DNA from: Fimbriimonadaceae bacterium
GTDB taxonomy: Bacteria; Armatimonadota; Fimbriimonadia; Fimbriimonadales; Fimbriimonadaceae
Assembly (NCBI GenBank): GCA_022843485.1
Contig: JALHNM010000005.1
Coordinates: 62,001 to 126,000, forward strand
Length of the DNA: 64,000 bases
Reading direction: 5' to 3'
In this document: in pieces, positions 34,277 to 42,712 of the stretch
How positions within the stretch are numbered: position 1 is the first letter of the stretch
How the letters are laid out: each line of letters begins with the position of its first letter
Translations under genes and position numbers: made by a program
The notes under the pieces: generated by a model
What the model was told of the DNA's origin: nothing
Seen by the model: only the letters and a program-made list of their open reading frames with translations
Databases searched by the model: none

Positions 34277-35032
34277 TCACTCCCGGGCTTGAAGTCCCGA
34301 TCCTAGCGGCGCTTCCGACCTGGCCAAGGTCACGAGCTCGACGATCCCGGCCTGCTCGGCGGACTTGAACTCCTCCACCGACCCCAAGAAGACCACGCGC
34401 CCCGCCTCCAAGAAGGCGACCCGGTCGGCCACCCGGAGCACCGACGTCACGTCGTGGCTCACGACGACGCTCGTCGCCCCCGTCCGGTCCCTCGTTTCCA
34501 CGATGAGCTGGTCGATCGCATAGGCCGTCACTGGGTCAAGCCCGCTCGTAGGCTCGTCGTAGAGCAAGACCGAAGGGGCAAGGGCCAGGGCCCGGGCCAG
34601 GCCGACCCGCTTGCGCATCCCACCACTGAGCTCGGCCGGCATCAGGCCCTCCTTCCCCGCCAGCCCGACCGCCTCAAGCTGCTCCGCCACCAACGCTCGG
34701 CCCTCGGCCGGGTTCAGCCGACGCTGCCTTCGCACCCCGAACAGCACGTTGTCGCCCACGTTGAGGTAGTCGAACAGAGCGGCGTACTGGAACACCATCC
34801 CGAGCCGGGCCCGGGCCTTCTCCGGTTCGCGACGGACGCTCACCCCATCGACGAGGACGTCCCCGCCCGTGATCGGCAACAGTCCGGCCACGCACTTGAG
34901 GAGCGTCGTCTTCCCTCCCCCGCTGCTGCCCATCACCACGAGCACCTCGCCCGGCTCGACGGTCAGGTCGATCCCGTGGAGCACGGTCGTGGCCCCGTAA
35001 GCAAGGGTCAGGTCCTGGACGACGACGCTCAC
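34277..35032 (-). CDS. ABC transporter ATPase, MlaF-like
   Basis: 251 residues from a GTG overlapping the upstream stop (GTGA). Walker A GSSGGGKTT at 35-43, Q-loop VFQYAALFD, signature ELSGGMRKRVGLARAL, Walker B VLLYDEPTSGLDP and switch His in VVSHDV. The SGGMRKRV signature and the LLYDEPTSGLDPVTA block are typical of MlaF-type ATPases that drive lipid transport between inner and outer membranes. MlaE/MlaD partners are not adjacent here. Coupled with an acyl-ACP-reductase-like gene, which supports a lipid theme. Confidence 0.9.
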   Translation of the reverse strand: MSVVVQDLTLAYGATTVLHGIDLTVEPGEVLVVMGSSGGGKTTLLKCVAGLLPITGGDVLVDGVSVRREPEKARARLGMVFQYAALFDYLNVGDNVLFGVRRQRRLNPAEGRALVAEQLEAVGLAGKEGLMPAELSGGMRKRVGLARALALAPSVLLYDEPTSGLDPVTAYAIDQLIVETRDRTGATSVVVSHDVTSVLRVADRVAFLEAGRVVFLGSVEEFKSAEQAGIVELVTLARSEAPLGSGLQARE

Positions 35033-36087
35033 GCCCCCGCCTGTCGCACCCGTCGCACGCGCTCGATGGTCTCGGCCGAGACCTCCTTCTCGAAGCTGCG
35101 GAACCCGGCGAGCTCGAACCCGTGCGTCTCGGCCCAGCGCTGGGTCTGCTCGACCTGCTCGAGCGAGACGTCCTTGCCCAACGTGTAGCCCGTCTCGATC
35201 CCCTCAAGAGCGAGCATCATCGTCTCGCTCATGCACGCGTAGGCCGTCCCCGTCGGGAATCCGAAGTCGAAGTGGAAGTCGACCGGCCCAGGCACCTTGA
35301 CGACCCCACCCTCGATCACCAGTACGTCCGGCCGCTCTCGGGCCACGCGCACGCTCACGTCCCGCGGCCGGCTCACGTCGCAGACCACCGCCCCCGGCTT
35401 GAGGTGTCGGGGCTCGACGATCGCCCCCCCGGCGCTCGTCACCGTCACCACGGCGTCGGCCTCGTGGAGGCGGCTCAGGTCGGTCATCGGTTCGCTGCCC
35501 GCGACCTCGGTTGCGAGGGCGGCCGTCCGCTCCGGGTCGCGACCGACCACGAACGTCCGTGCGAACCGGGGTGCGAGCGCCCGGGCACAGGTCTTGCCGA
35601 TCGAACCGGTGGCCCCGACCACGGCGAGGGTCGCCTCGCAGGGGTCGACTCCCACCAGGCGACACGCCTTCATCGTCCCCTCGATCGCTGTGGCGACCGT
35701 ATAGCTGTTCCCCGTCGTCACCCCCATCGGGCTTCGCTGGGCGATCGTAAGGCCGCCGTCGCCCACGACGCTCGTGAAGGCCCCGAGCCCGATCACCTTA
35801 GCCCCGAGCCGATGAGCGATCTCGATGCCCTCCAGGATCTTGGCGTACGCCTCTTCGACCGGCACCCCGCCCGTCATCATCCGCGGGGTGAGGGGGACCC
35901 CGACGAACCATCCGTGCGTCGTCGCCCCCGTCTTCGACACGATGCCCGTGATCTCGGAGACGTACTTGGCCTTGGTGCGGCGCAGGATCGTCTCGATCCA
36001 CCCCTCAGGCATCCACCGGGCCCAGGGGTACTTCTTGGCCGCTTGGCGGGCGGACAGCGGATGGAGCACGAACGCGAACGGCGTCAA
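35029..36087 (-). CDS. Probable acyl-ACP reductase (fatty-aldehyde-forming, AAR-like)
   Basis: 352 residues from the TTG at 36087 (start uncertain; the longer frame runs antisense into a neighbour). The fold is Rossmann: VVGATGSIGKTCARAL near the middle corresponds to the VVGATGDIGS motif of cyanobacterial AAR. Upstream GLGAFTSVVGDGG and TTGNSYTVATAIEG also match that family. ACMSETMMLALEG places a Cys at residue 285, aligning with the active-site Cys of cyanobacterial AAR. It should reduce acyl-ACP or acyl-CoA to aldehyde with NADPH. No aldehyde-deformylating oxygenase is seen in the window. Generic tools may call it shikimate-dehydrogenase-like. Confidence 0.8.
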   Translation of the reverse strand: MTPFAFVLHPLSARQAAKKYPWARWMPEGWIETILRRTKAKYVSEITGIVSKTGATTHGWFVGVPLTPRMMTGGVPVEEAYAKILEGIEIAHRLGAKVIGLGAFTSVVGDGGLTIAQRSPMGVTTGNSYTVATAIEGTMKACRLVGVDPCEATLAVVGATGSIGKTCARALAPRFARTFVVGRDPERTAALATEVAGSEPMTDLSRLHEADAVVTVTSAGGAIVEPRHLKPGAVVCDVSRPRDVSVRVARERPDVLVIEGGVVKVPGPVDFHFDFGFPTGTAYACMSETMMLALEGIETGYTLGKDVSLEQVEQTQRWAETHGFELAGFRSFEKEVSAETIERVRRVRQAGA

Positions 36088-36157
36088 GGCGGCGAGTGTA
36101 CCGGAGCGTAGCCTGCCGCCCCGAGCCGGGCCCTGAGGAGGGAGGTATGGTGCCGCC

Positions 36158-37396
36158 ATGCCTCGGGCAGTGGTGGTCGGGGGGGGCGTGGTCGGCTCGA
36201 CGGCGGCCCTCGAGCTTGCAGAGGCGGGGTGGCAGGTCACGGTCTGCGACCCCGACCTTGGCCCGGGCGGGTGCTCCCACGGCAACGCGGGGATGGTCGT
36301 GCCGAGCCACATCGTCCCGCTCGCCGCGCCGGGGGTCGTCGGGCAAGGCCTCAAGTGGATGCTCGACCCCAGGAGCCCGTTCCGACTCAAGCCCCGCCTC
36401 GACCCGGGGCTCTGGCGATGGACGGCGCGGTTCTTGCGGTCCGCCACTCGAGGGCACGTCGAACGCTCGGCCCCTGCCCTCCGCGAGATCGGGCTGCTGA
36501 GCCGACGGCTCTGGGCGGAGCGGGCGGCGGGGCTCCCGTTCGCGTTCGGGTTCGAAGAGCGGGGGCTCCTGATGCTGGCTCGAACGGCGCACGGGCTGGC
36601 CGAAGAGGAGGAGGGGGCCCGGCTCGCCGAGCGTCACGGGCTCGAGGCGCGCGTCCTCGACCGGGCGGGAGTCCAGGCCCTCGAACCGGAGGTGGAGGTA
36701 CGAGCGGCCGGAGGCGTCTTCTACCCCGGGGACGCCCACCTCGACCCGGGCGGGTTCCTGCGCGGGCTCTGGGGGCACCTTGAGGGCCTGGGGGTCGTGT
36801 CCCTTCCCTGGCGGATCGACGGGTTCGAGCGCCGTGGGGGGCGGGCCGTGGGGGTGCGGGCGGGGGCCGAATCGCTCCCCGCCGACGCGGTCGTCGTTGC
36901 GGGCGGGGCGTGGAGCCCGGCCCTCGGGCGGCTGTTGGGCTTCGAGCTGCTGCTCGAAGGGGGCAAGGGGTACAGCTTCACCCTCCGCCGGGAGGCCCTG
37001 CCCGTCCGGGTGCCGGCGCTCTTGGTCGAGCGACGGGTGGCGGTGACGCCGCTCGGGGGGCGGGTCCGGCTGGCGGGGACGCTCGAACTGGCGGGCACAG
37101 ACCGCACGATCGACCCCCGCCGCGTCGCCGGGATCGCGGCCGCCCCGCCGGAGTTCTACGGCGTGCCCGAGATCGCCCCGCCCGCCACGGACGACGTCTG
37201 GGTCGGCCTCCGCCCCTGCACCCCGGACGGCCTGCCCTCTATCGGCCTCGCGCCCGGGTGGGAGAACGTCGTGGTCGCAACCGGGCACGGCCCGATGGGC
37301 CTTAGCCTCGCCCCCGCCACGGCCAAGCTCGTCACCGGCCTCATCACCGGCACCCCTCTCCCCATCGACCCCGCCCCCTTCCGGCCCGACCGCTGA
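36158..37396 (+). CDS. FAD-dependent amino-acid oxidase/dehydrogenase (DadA-like)
   Basis: 412 residues. N-terminal FAD motif VVVGGGVVGSTAALELAEAG; the stretch GGCSHGNAGMVVPSHIVPL is characteristic of D-amino-acid dehydrogenase-type enzymes; second dinucleotide contact DAVVVAGGAWSPALG; C-terminal VWVGLRPCTPDGLPSIG and VVVATGHGPMGLSLAPATA. No signal peptide. It probably oxidises a D-amino acid or similar amine and passes electrons to quinone. Divergent from the AAR-like gene. Confidence 0.9.
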   Translation: MPRAVVVGGGVVGSTAALELAEAGWQVTVCDPDLGPGGCSHGNAGMVVPSHIVPLAAPGVVGQGLKWMLDPRSPFRLKPRLDPGLWRWTARFLRSATRGHVERSAPALREIGLLSRRLWAERAAGLPFAFGFEERGLLMLARTAHGLAEEEEGARLAERHGLEARVLDRAGVQALEPEVEVRAAGGVFYPGDAHLDPGGFLRGLWGHLEGLGVVSLPWRIDGFERRGGRAVGVRAGAESLPADAVVVAGGAWSPALGRLLGFELLLEGGKGYSFTLRREALPVRVPALLVERRVAVTPLGGRVRLAGTLELAGTDRTIDPRRVAGIAAAPPEFYGVPEIAPPATDDVWVGLRPCTPDGLPSIGLAPGWENVVVATGHGPMGLSLAPATAKLVTGLITGTPLPIDPAPFRPDR

Positions 37397-37427
37397 GATC
37401 CAGCGGCCGGGCCGGGGGGAAGAGACC

Positions 37428-38480
37428 TTAGTCGATGACCCGGTTACCCCGGGCTTGCGAAGGGTCTCGGCGGGGGAGGATGGGCGTGAGCAGGGCGGCG
37501 CCGGTCTGGGTGAGCGTGGCGTCCTTGACCCCGACCAGCATCTCGCGGGCGTCGTTGATGTCGCTCGCCCCCGACCACAGCACGTACCACAGGCCCTGTG
37601 ACGGGTCGATGAGAGCGCCGGGGGCGAAGCTCCCGATCCCTTCGAAGTGGACTTGGCAGGCGGTGTACTCGTAGAACGTCAGCGTGTCCCGTCGGTTGTT
37701 GATCGCTGTCGCCGACGTGTAGTTGGCGCCTCCGCCCAGGGTCTGCCACCCCGTGCCGGCCAGGTAGCGCACCGGGAACACATTGAGCGAGCTCCCGTAG
37801 TTCGAGATCCACCCGGCCATGTCGTTCCGGTCGTTCACCGCCCCCGTCACCACCCCTTGCCAGTTGCCCGGCGGGAGGCCGACGTCGACGACCTGCATCG
37901 TGTCGAGGTCGAGTTGGAGCCGCCCGGCCACCACGACCCGCTGGTCGTTGATGTCCGCGCAGCTGAGCCAGTCGAGCAGCGGGACCGTGCCGTTCGGCGT
38001 GAAGAGGACGGCGTTGCGCCACTGGTAGCCATAGCCCGTGTAGCCGCTCCCCCCGACGACGTCGCCGAGGTTGTTGACGGCCATGGCCGCGCTATAGGGC
38101 TGGCCCGGCAGGCCGCTGAGGACTTGCACCTCGTACTGCCCGTTCACCCGGCGCCACAGGCAGGCGACGGTCTGGAGCGACGAGTGCGTCGCCGGGCTCA
38201 GGTTGCCCACGATCAGGCCCGAGTCGTTGATGTCGTAGGCCGCCGAGCTGACATAGCCCGGGGCGAGGGGGAGCAACTCGAGGGGGCGGTTCTTCGGCGC
38301 GACCCAGGCACGGGTCGCCCCGCCCGAGGTCGTCCAGCCGACCGTGTCACCGAGTTCGTTCAGGGCGAAGGCGCTGGTGCCGTGTCCGAAGAAACGGACT
38401 GCGTAGCGCGGCGGTTGCTCGGCGGCGAACGCCGCGGCTCCCGCGAGGACGGCCAAGGCGAGAAGGATGTGTCTCATCAT
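37428..38480 (-). CDS. Secreted HAF-repeat protein
   Basis: 350 residues (start at the first of two consecutive ATGs). Signal peptide LLALAVLAGAAAFA. Repeats of the HAF type: ALNELGDTVGW, DINDSGLIVGN, AVNNLGDVVGG, DINDQRVVVAG, AVNDRNDMAGW, AINNRRDTLTF and DINDAREMLVG. It has the architecture of the protein at 11112-12113 but low sequence identity outside the repeats. Extracellular; function unknown. Confidence 0.8.
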   Translation of the reverse strand: MMRHILLALAVLAGAAAFAAEQPPRYAVRFFGHGTSAFALNELGDTVGWTTSGGATRAWVAPKNRPLELLPLAPGYVSSAAYDINDSGLIVGNLSPATHSSLQTVACLWRRVNGQYEVQVLSGLPGQPYSAAMAVNNLGDVVGGSGYTGYGYQWRNAVLFTPNGTVPLLDWLSCADINDQRVVVAGRLQLDLDTMQVVDVGLPPGNWQGVVTGAVNDRNDMAGWISNYGSSLNVFPVRYLAGTGWQTLGGGANYTSATAINNRRDTLTFYEYTACQVHFEGIGSFAPGALIDPSQGLWYVLWSGASDINDAREMLVGVKDATLTQTGAALLTPILPRRDPSQARGNRVID

Positions 38481-38598
38481 CGTGACCCTCTGTCCGGATT
38501 GTACCCACCGTTATCCTAAGAAAAGCATGCTCCCGGCTCAAAACTGCGACCCCGCCACCGGCCTGATCGAGGGTGGCCGCGAAGGGTAGGGTGAGGCC

Positions 38599-39369
38599 AT
38601 GGGGACGGTACTCGTGACGGGGGCGTCGGGTGGGTTGGGCGAGGAGTTCGCCCGGCAGTTCGCGGCGCGGGGGTACGACCTCCGGCTGGCCGCTCGCAGC
38701 GGGGACAAGCTGGCCGCGCTCGGGGGCGAGCTGGAAGCCAAGGCCGGAGTCAAGGCCGAGTGGCTCGCGGTCGACCTCGGCCGACCCGAGGGGCCGGACG
38801 AGGTTCTGGCCCGCTGGCCGGACGCCCCCGACATCCTCGTCAACAACGCCGGGTTCGGGAACTACGGCCTGTTCCACGAGATTGAGCCGGGCCGCGACGC
38901 CGCGCTCATCGACCTCAACGTCAGGTCGCTCACCGTGCTGACCCGCGCCTACCTCCCGGGGATGGTGGCCCGTCGGTCGGGGCGGGTCGTGAACGTCGCT
39001 TCGACGGCGGCGTTCTTCCCGGGGGCCTTCATGGCCGCCTACTTCGCCTCGAAGGCGTACGTCTTGAGCCTGAGCGAGGCCCTCGCGGAGGAGCTCAAGG
39101 GCACGGGGGTCACGGTGACCGCCTTCTGCCCTGGCCCCACCAAGACCGGCTTCCAAGACCGGGCCCGGATGACCGAGTCCAAGCTGGTGACGGAGGGGAT
39201 GATGGCGGCCGACACCGCGGTGCGGGAGGGGATCGAAGGGGCTCTCGCGGGCCGACGGATCGTGGTGCCTGGCGCTCGCAATCGCTTCCTCACCTGGCTC
39301 CCGCGGGTCACCTCCCGGGCGATGATGGCGGAGCAGGTCCGCCGGGCCCAGGAGCGGCGGGGGTCCTGA
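38599..39369 (+). CDS. Short-chain dehydrogenase/reductase (SDR)
   Basis: 256 residues. Classical SDR: TGASGGLGEEFA cofactor motif (7-18), DILVNNAGFGNYG, catalytic Ser in VNVASTAAFFPG and the YFASK (YxxxK) pair, then CPGPTKTGF. NNAG and the length point to the DltE/YdfG-like group; substrate unknown. Cytoplasmic. Precedes the rpoZ-dnaJ cluster. Confidence 0.93.
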   Translation: MGTVLVTGASGGLGEEFARQFAARGYDLRLAARSGDKLAALGGELEAKAGVKAEWLAVDLGRPEGPDEVLARWPDAPDILVNNAGFGNYGLFHEIEPGRDAALIDLNVRSLTVLTRAYLPGMVARRSGRVVNVASTAAFFPGAFMAAYFASKAYVLSLSEALAEELKGTGVTVTAFCPGPTKTGFQDRARMTESKLVTEGMMAADTAVREGIEGALAGRRIVVPGARNRFLTWLPRVTSRAMMAEQVRRAQERRGS

Positions 39370-39418
39370 GCCAGGCCCCACGACCGGGGCCCAGGGGCGG
39401 GAGCGCGGGCGCGGTATC

Positions 39419-39958
39419 ATGGCGGATTGGCCCCCCATGAAGCAAGGCGAGAAGATCCTCCCGCACCCTGATATTCTGAACGAAGTCGAATACGGCCGTT
39501 TCGTGCTCACCAACCTGGCGGCGAAGCGGGCGAAGCAGATCAAGGAGGGCGCCCCGCCCCTCGTCCGCATCGACTCGGGCCATCCGTTGAGCATCGCCCT
39601 CGCCGAGATCGCGGCGGGCAAGATCAAGCCGGTCATGCTCGCTGAAGGCGACGCGGTGGAAGGCGCCGCCGACTACTCGGCCCTCGACGGCCTGGAACTC
39701 GGCGAGATCGGCCTCCTCCTCCCCGCCATCGAAGAGGACATCGACATGGCGGCCGTCATCGGCATCGACGAGGACGACCTCCACGAGGACGAGACGGAGC
39801 ACCACGAGGACGACGAGATCGGAGGACTGGCCGACCTGCTCGGCGACGAGGAAGAGACCCTCGCCCCGGTCGCCGAGGACGGGGACATGTCGCTCGACGA
39901 CCTCGCCGAACAGGAAGAGAGCGAGTCGGACGAGGACGGGGAAGAGGCGCAAGTCTAG
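39419..39958 (+). CDS. rpoZ: RNA polymerase omega subunit with acidic extension
   Basis: 179 residues (ATG at 39419; ATG at 39437 is a plausible alternative because TATCAT at 39415-39420 could be the -10). The omega signature is at residues ~25-70: YGRFVLTNLAAKRAKQIKEG then HPLSIALAEIAAGKI. Canonical omega is about 60-100 residues; here a further ~100 residues form a highly acidic tail (EDDLHEDETEHHEDDEIG, EEDGD-type runs). Omega helps assemble and stabilise RNA polymerase. The acidic tail is unusual. Confidence 0.85.
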   Translation: MADWPPMKQGEKILPHPDILNEVEYGRFVLTNLAAKRAKQIKEGAPPLVRIDSGHPLSIALAEIAAGKIKPVMLAEGDAVEGAADYSALDGLELGEIGLLLPAIEEDIDMAAVIGIDEDDLHEDETEHHEDDEIGGLADLLGDEEETLAPVAEDGDMSLDDLAEQEESESDEDGEEAQV

Positions 39959-39976
39959 CGCGGTCCGCCGCGAGCC

Positions 39977-41104
39977 ATGGCGATGGCGACCGACCCTTAC
40001 GGTGTGCTGGGCGTCCCTCGGGACGCCTCGGCGGACGAGATCAAGTCCGCCTTCCGCAAGCTCGCCCGGCAGTACCACCCGGACGTCAACCCGAACGACC
40101 CGACCGCGGAGGACAAGTTCAAAGAGGTCTCCGCCGCGTACGAGATCCTCTCCGACCCCCAGAAGCGGGCCCGGTACGACCAGTTCGGTGTGACCGACGA
40201 CCAGCAGGGCGGCGGCCCGGGCGGCGACTTCTTCCAGGACGTCGGGGTCGGCGACATCTTCGAGGCGTTCTTCGGAGGGATGGGCGGCCAACGCCGACGC
40301 ACGAACGGGGTCGACGGCGAGGACGTCCGGGCCGAGGTCGTGCTCCAGCTCAAAGACGTCCTCCAGTCCAGCGAACGCAAGTTCACCTACCGCCGGAACG
40401 CGAAATGCTCGACCTGCGGCGGCAACGGGGCCCGACCCGGCACCCAACCGGTCACGTGCGGCACCTGCCAGGGCCAGGGCGTGGTCGGCCGGGTGCAACA
40501 GACCATCCTTGGGAGCATCCGGACGCAAACGACCTGCCCGACGTGCCAGGGGACGGGGCGCTCGATCCCCGACCCCTGCCCCACCTGCCGGGCCCGGGGC
40601 CGCGAGGCCGTCACCGCGGAGCTCACGGTGACGATCCCGGCAGGGATCGAGGAAGGGACGACCCTGCGGGTGGGCGGCAAGGGGAGCGACGGGATCGGCA
40701 TGGGCCGGCCGGGCGACCTCTACGTGACCGTCCATGTCGCCGAAGACTCCCGGTTCGAGCGGGAGGGCCGCGATCTGTTCGCCTCCCTCGACCTCACCTT
40801 CGCCCAAGCGGCCATCGGGGACACGGTCACCATTGAGGGCCTGACCGGGCCGGTCGAGCTCTCGGTCGAGGCCGGCACCCAGCCGGGGGCGACCAAGCGG
40901 GTCAAGGGAGAGGGCGTGCCCAAGCTCAACGGCGGCCCCCGCGGCGACCTCGTCGTGGAGTTCGGGGTCCTCGTCCCGAAGCGTCTCTCCGCAGAAGAGG
41001 CCGACCTGCTGCGAGAGTTCGCCCGGAAGCGAGGCGAGCCTGTGCCGGAGGGTCCGAGCGGCGGGGGGTTCCTCGGCGGGCTGTTCGGGAAGAAGAAGAA
41101 ATGA
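39977..41104 (+). CDS. dnaJ: Chaperone protein DnaJ
   Basis: 375 residues. J-domain with HPD at 34-36 (QYHPDVN), a short Gly-rich linker (GGGPGGDFF), a zinc domain with four CxxC pairs ([36 protein letters not shown]; the last lacks the usual Gly), and C-terminal substrate-binding domains ([17 protein letters not shown]). Starts 18 bases after rpoZ and overlaps prmA (ATGA). No grpE or dnaK is adjacent. Confidence 0.96.
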   Translation: MAMATDPYGVLGVPRDASADEIKSAFRKLARQYHPDVNPNDPTAEDKFKEVSAAYEILSDPQKRARYDQFGVTDDQQGGGPGGDFFQDVGVGDIFEAFFGGMGGQRRRTNGVDGEDVRAEVVLQLKDVLQSSERKFTYRRNAKCSTCGGNGARPGTQPVTCGTCQGQGVVGRVQQTILGSIRTQTTCPTCQGTGRSIPDPCPTCRARGREAVTAELTVTIPAGIEEGTTLRVGGKGSDGIGMGRPGDLYVTVHVAEDSRFEREGRDLFASLDLTFAQAAIGDTVTIEGLTGPVELSVEAGTQPGATKRVKGEGVPKLNGGPRGDLVVEFGVLVPKRLSAEEADLLREFARKRGEPVPEGPSGGGFLGGLFGKKKK

Positions 41105-41940
41105 GCGCCTGGACCCAAGTCACCGCAGTCTTGGCCGAGGAGCCGGAGGACTGGTCGGTCTGGGCCGAGCTGTTCGAGCGGCACGGCCTTCCCGGCACCC
41201 TCCAGACCGACGACCCGCCCACGATGAGCGCCTACCTACCACCGGGCGGCGAGGCTGGGCTCGAGCCGCTGCGGGACGTGCTCCTGGAGAGGGGCGCGGT
41301 GCGGGTCGAGACCGCCTTGGTCGAGGAGGAGGACTGGGCGGAGTCGTGGAAGCAGTTCTTCAAGCCGCGCCGGGTGGGCGAGAGGTTCGTGGTGCGGCCC
41401 ACGTGGGAAGAGTTCGCGGCGGAGCCAGGCGACCTGGTGGTGGTGCTCGACCCCGGCCAGGCGTTCGGCACCGGCGACCACCCGACGACCCGAATGTGCA
41501 TGGAGTGCCTCGAACAGCTGCCGGTCGCGGGGAGCGAGGTGGCCGACGTCGGCTGTGGCAGCGGGATCCTCGCCGTGGCCGCGATGATGCTCGGGGCCCG
41601 GAGCGTGGACGCGGTCGACTCCGACTTGCCCGCCGTCGAGGCGACCGGTGAGAACGCGGCCCGCAACGCGGTCGAGGTTCGGGCCTTGCTCGGCCGGGGA
41701 TTCGAGCCGCTCGCACCGGAGGCGACGTACGACCTGGTGCTGAGCAACATTATCAGCGCGGCCCTCATCGCCCTCGCACCCGAGGCCGGGCAGCGGGTAC
41801 GGCCGGGTGGACACTGGGTCGTGAGCGGGGTCATCGAGTCGAACTGGCCCGACGTGCGGGCGGCGGCGGAGCGGGCTGGGTTCCGCCTCGTCGAAGCCCG
41901 CCAGGAGTTGGAGTGGGTCGCGGCGACGTTCGTTCGGTGA
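41101..41940 (+). CDS. prmA: Ribosomal protein L11 methyltransferase
   Basis: 279 residues, coupled to dnaJ by an ATGA overlap. PrmA layout: N-terminal substrate-recognition domain, then [27 protein letters not shown], the SAM motif [20 protein letters not shown], and [16 protein letters not shown] (the NxxA post-motif). Methylates ribosomal protein L11 at several positions. dnaJ-prmA-rsmE is a common bacterial gene order. Confidence 0.95.
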   Translation: MSAWTQVTAVLAEEPEDWSVWAELFERHGLPGTLQTDDPPTMSAYLPPGGEAGLEPLRDVLLERGAVRVETALVEEEDWAESWKQFFKPRRVGERFVVRPTWEEFAAEPGDLVVVLDPGQAFGTGDHPTTRMCMECLEQLPVAGSEVADVGCGSGILAVAAMMLGARSVDAVDSDLPAVEATGENAARNAVEVRALLGRGFEPLAPEATYDLVLSNIISAALIALAPEAGQRVRPGGHWVVSGVIESNWPDVRAAAERAGFRLVEARQELEWVAATFVR

Positions 41941-42626
41941 GGGCCCTGCCCCGGGCGTTCGTGCCTGGCGTGCCGGATCCGTGCGAGGCCCCGTTCGAAC
42001 TGCCGGACGAGGAGTTCCGCAAGTTCCATAGCGTGCTTCGGCTGGGCACGGGCGACGAAGTGGCCCTCCTGCCCGGGGACGGTCGGCTCGTGCGGTGCCG
42101 GCTCGAGGGTCGGTCGGCGGTGCCGGTCCAGACCCTGCATCCCCAGACCGAAGCACCCTTCCCGGTGACGCTCGCCCTCGGCCTGCCGAAACCCGAGAAG
42201 CTCGAAGAGTCGGTGCGGATGGCGACGGAGCTCGGGGTGGCCGGGGTCGTGGTCTTCCCTTCCGACCGGACAGTCGTGCGGTGGGAGCCCGCCAAGCTGG
42301 TGGCCAAGCTGGACCGTCTCCGCAAGATCGCACGAGAGGCGGCCGAAGTCTCGTTCCGGACCCGTCTCCCGGTCGTCGAGTCGGTCGCCGGGCTGGGGGC
42401 GGTGCTCGAGCGATGGCCCGAGGCCCTCGTGCTGAGCGAAGTCGAGGGCGTCGGGCCCAGGTTGGGCAGGGCAGAGGGGCCGACGACGCTCATCGTGGGG
42501 CCGGAGGGGGGGTGGTCGCCACGGGAGGTCGACAAGATCGGCAGTCGGGCGGTCACCCTGGGGCCCCGGGTGCTACGGGTCGACACCGCCGTGGCCGCGG
42601 CCTGTTCGCTCGCGCTTGGGAACTGA
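41937..42626 (+). CDS. rsmE: 16S rRNA m3U1498 methyltransferase
   Basis: 229 residues from a GTG overlapping the prmA stop (GTGA). N-terminal PUA-like region (HSVLRLGTGDEVALLPGDG) and a C-terminal SPOUT knot with TTLIVGPEGGWSPREVDKI and LGPRVLRVDTAVAAA, the RsmE motifs that bind SAM in the trefoil knot. Methylates N3 of U1498 in the decoding region. Confidence 0.95.
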   Translation: MRALPRAFVPGVPDPCEAPFELPDEEFRKFHSVLRLGTGDEVALLPGDGRLVRCRLEGRSAVPVQTLHPQTEAPFPVTLALGLPKPEKLEESVRMATELGVAGVVVFPSDRTVVRWEPAKLVAKLDRLRKIAREAAEVSFRTRLPVVESVAGLGAVLERWPEALVLSEVEGVGPRLGRAEGPTTLIVGPEGGWSPREVDKIGSRAVTLGPRVLRVDTAVAAACSLALGN

Positions 42627-42712
42627 GGCTCCGGGCCGGACCGGGTGTGGTTCGGCCGGACCGGTATACTCCGCCTTCGCCTCTGCATAGGGGCGTTCGA
42701 GGAGACTCAGTC

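Noticed and set aside
35029-36087. Shikimate dehydrogenase
   Set aside because: It has a similar Rossmann half, but lacks the shikimate-binding motifs; the N-terminal half and C-terminal Cys match AAR instead.
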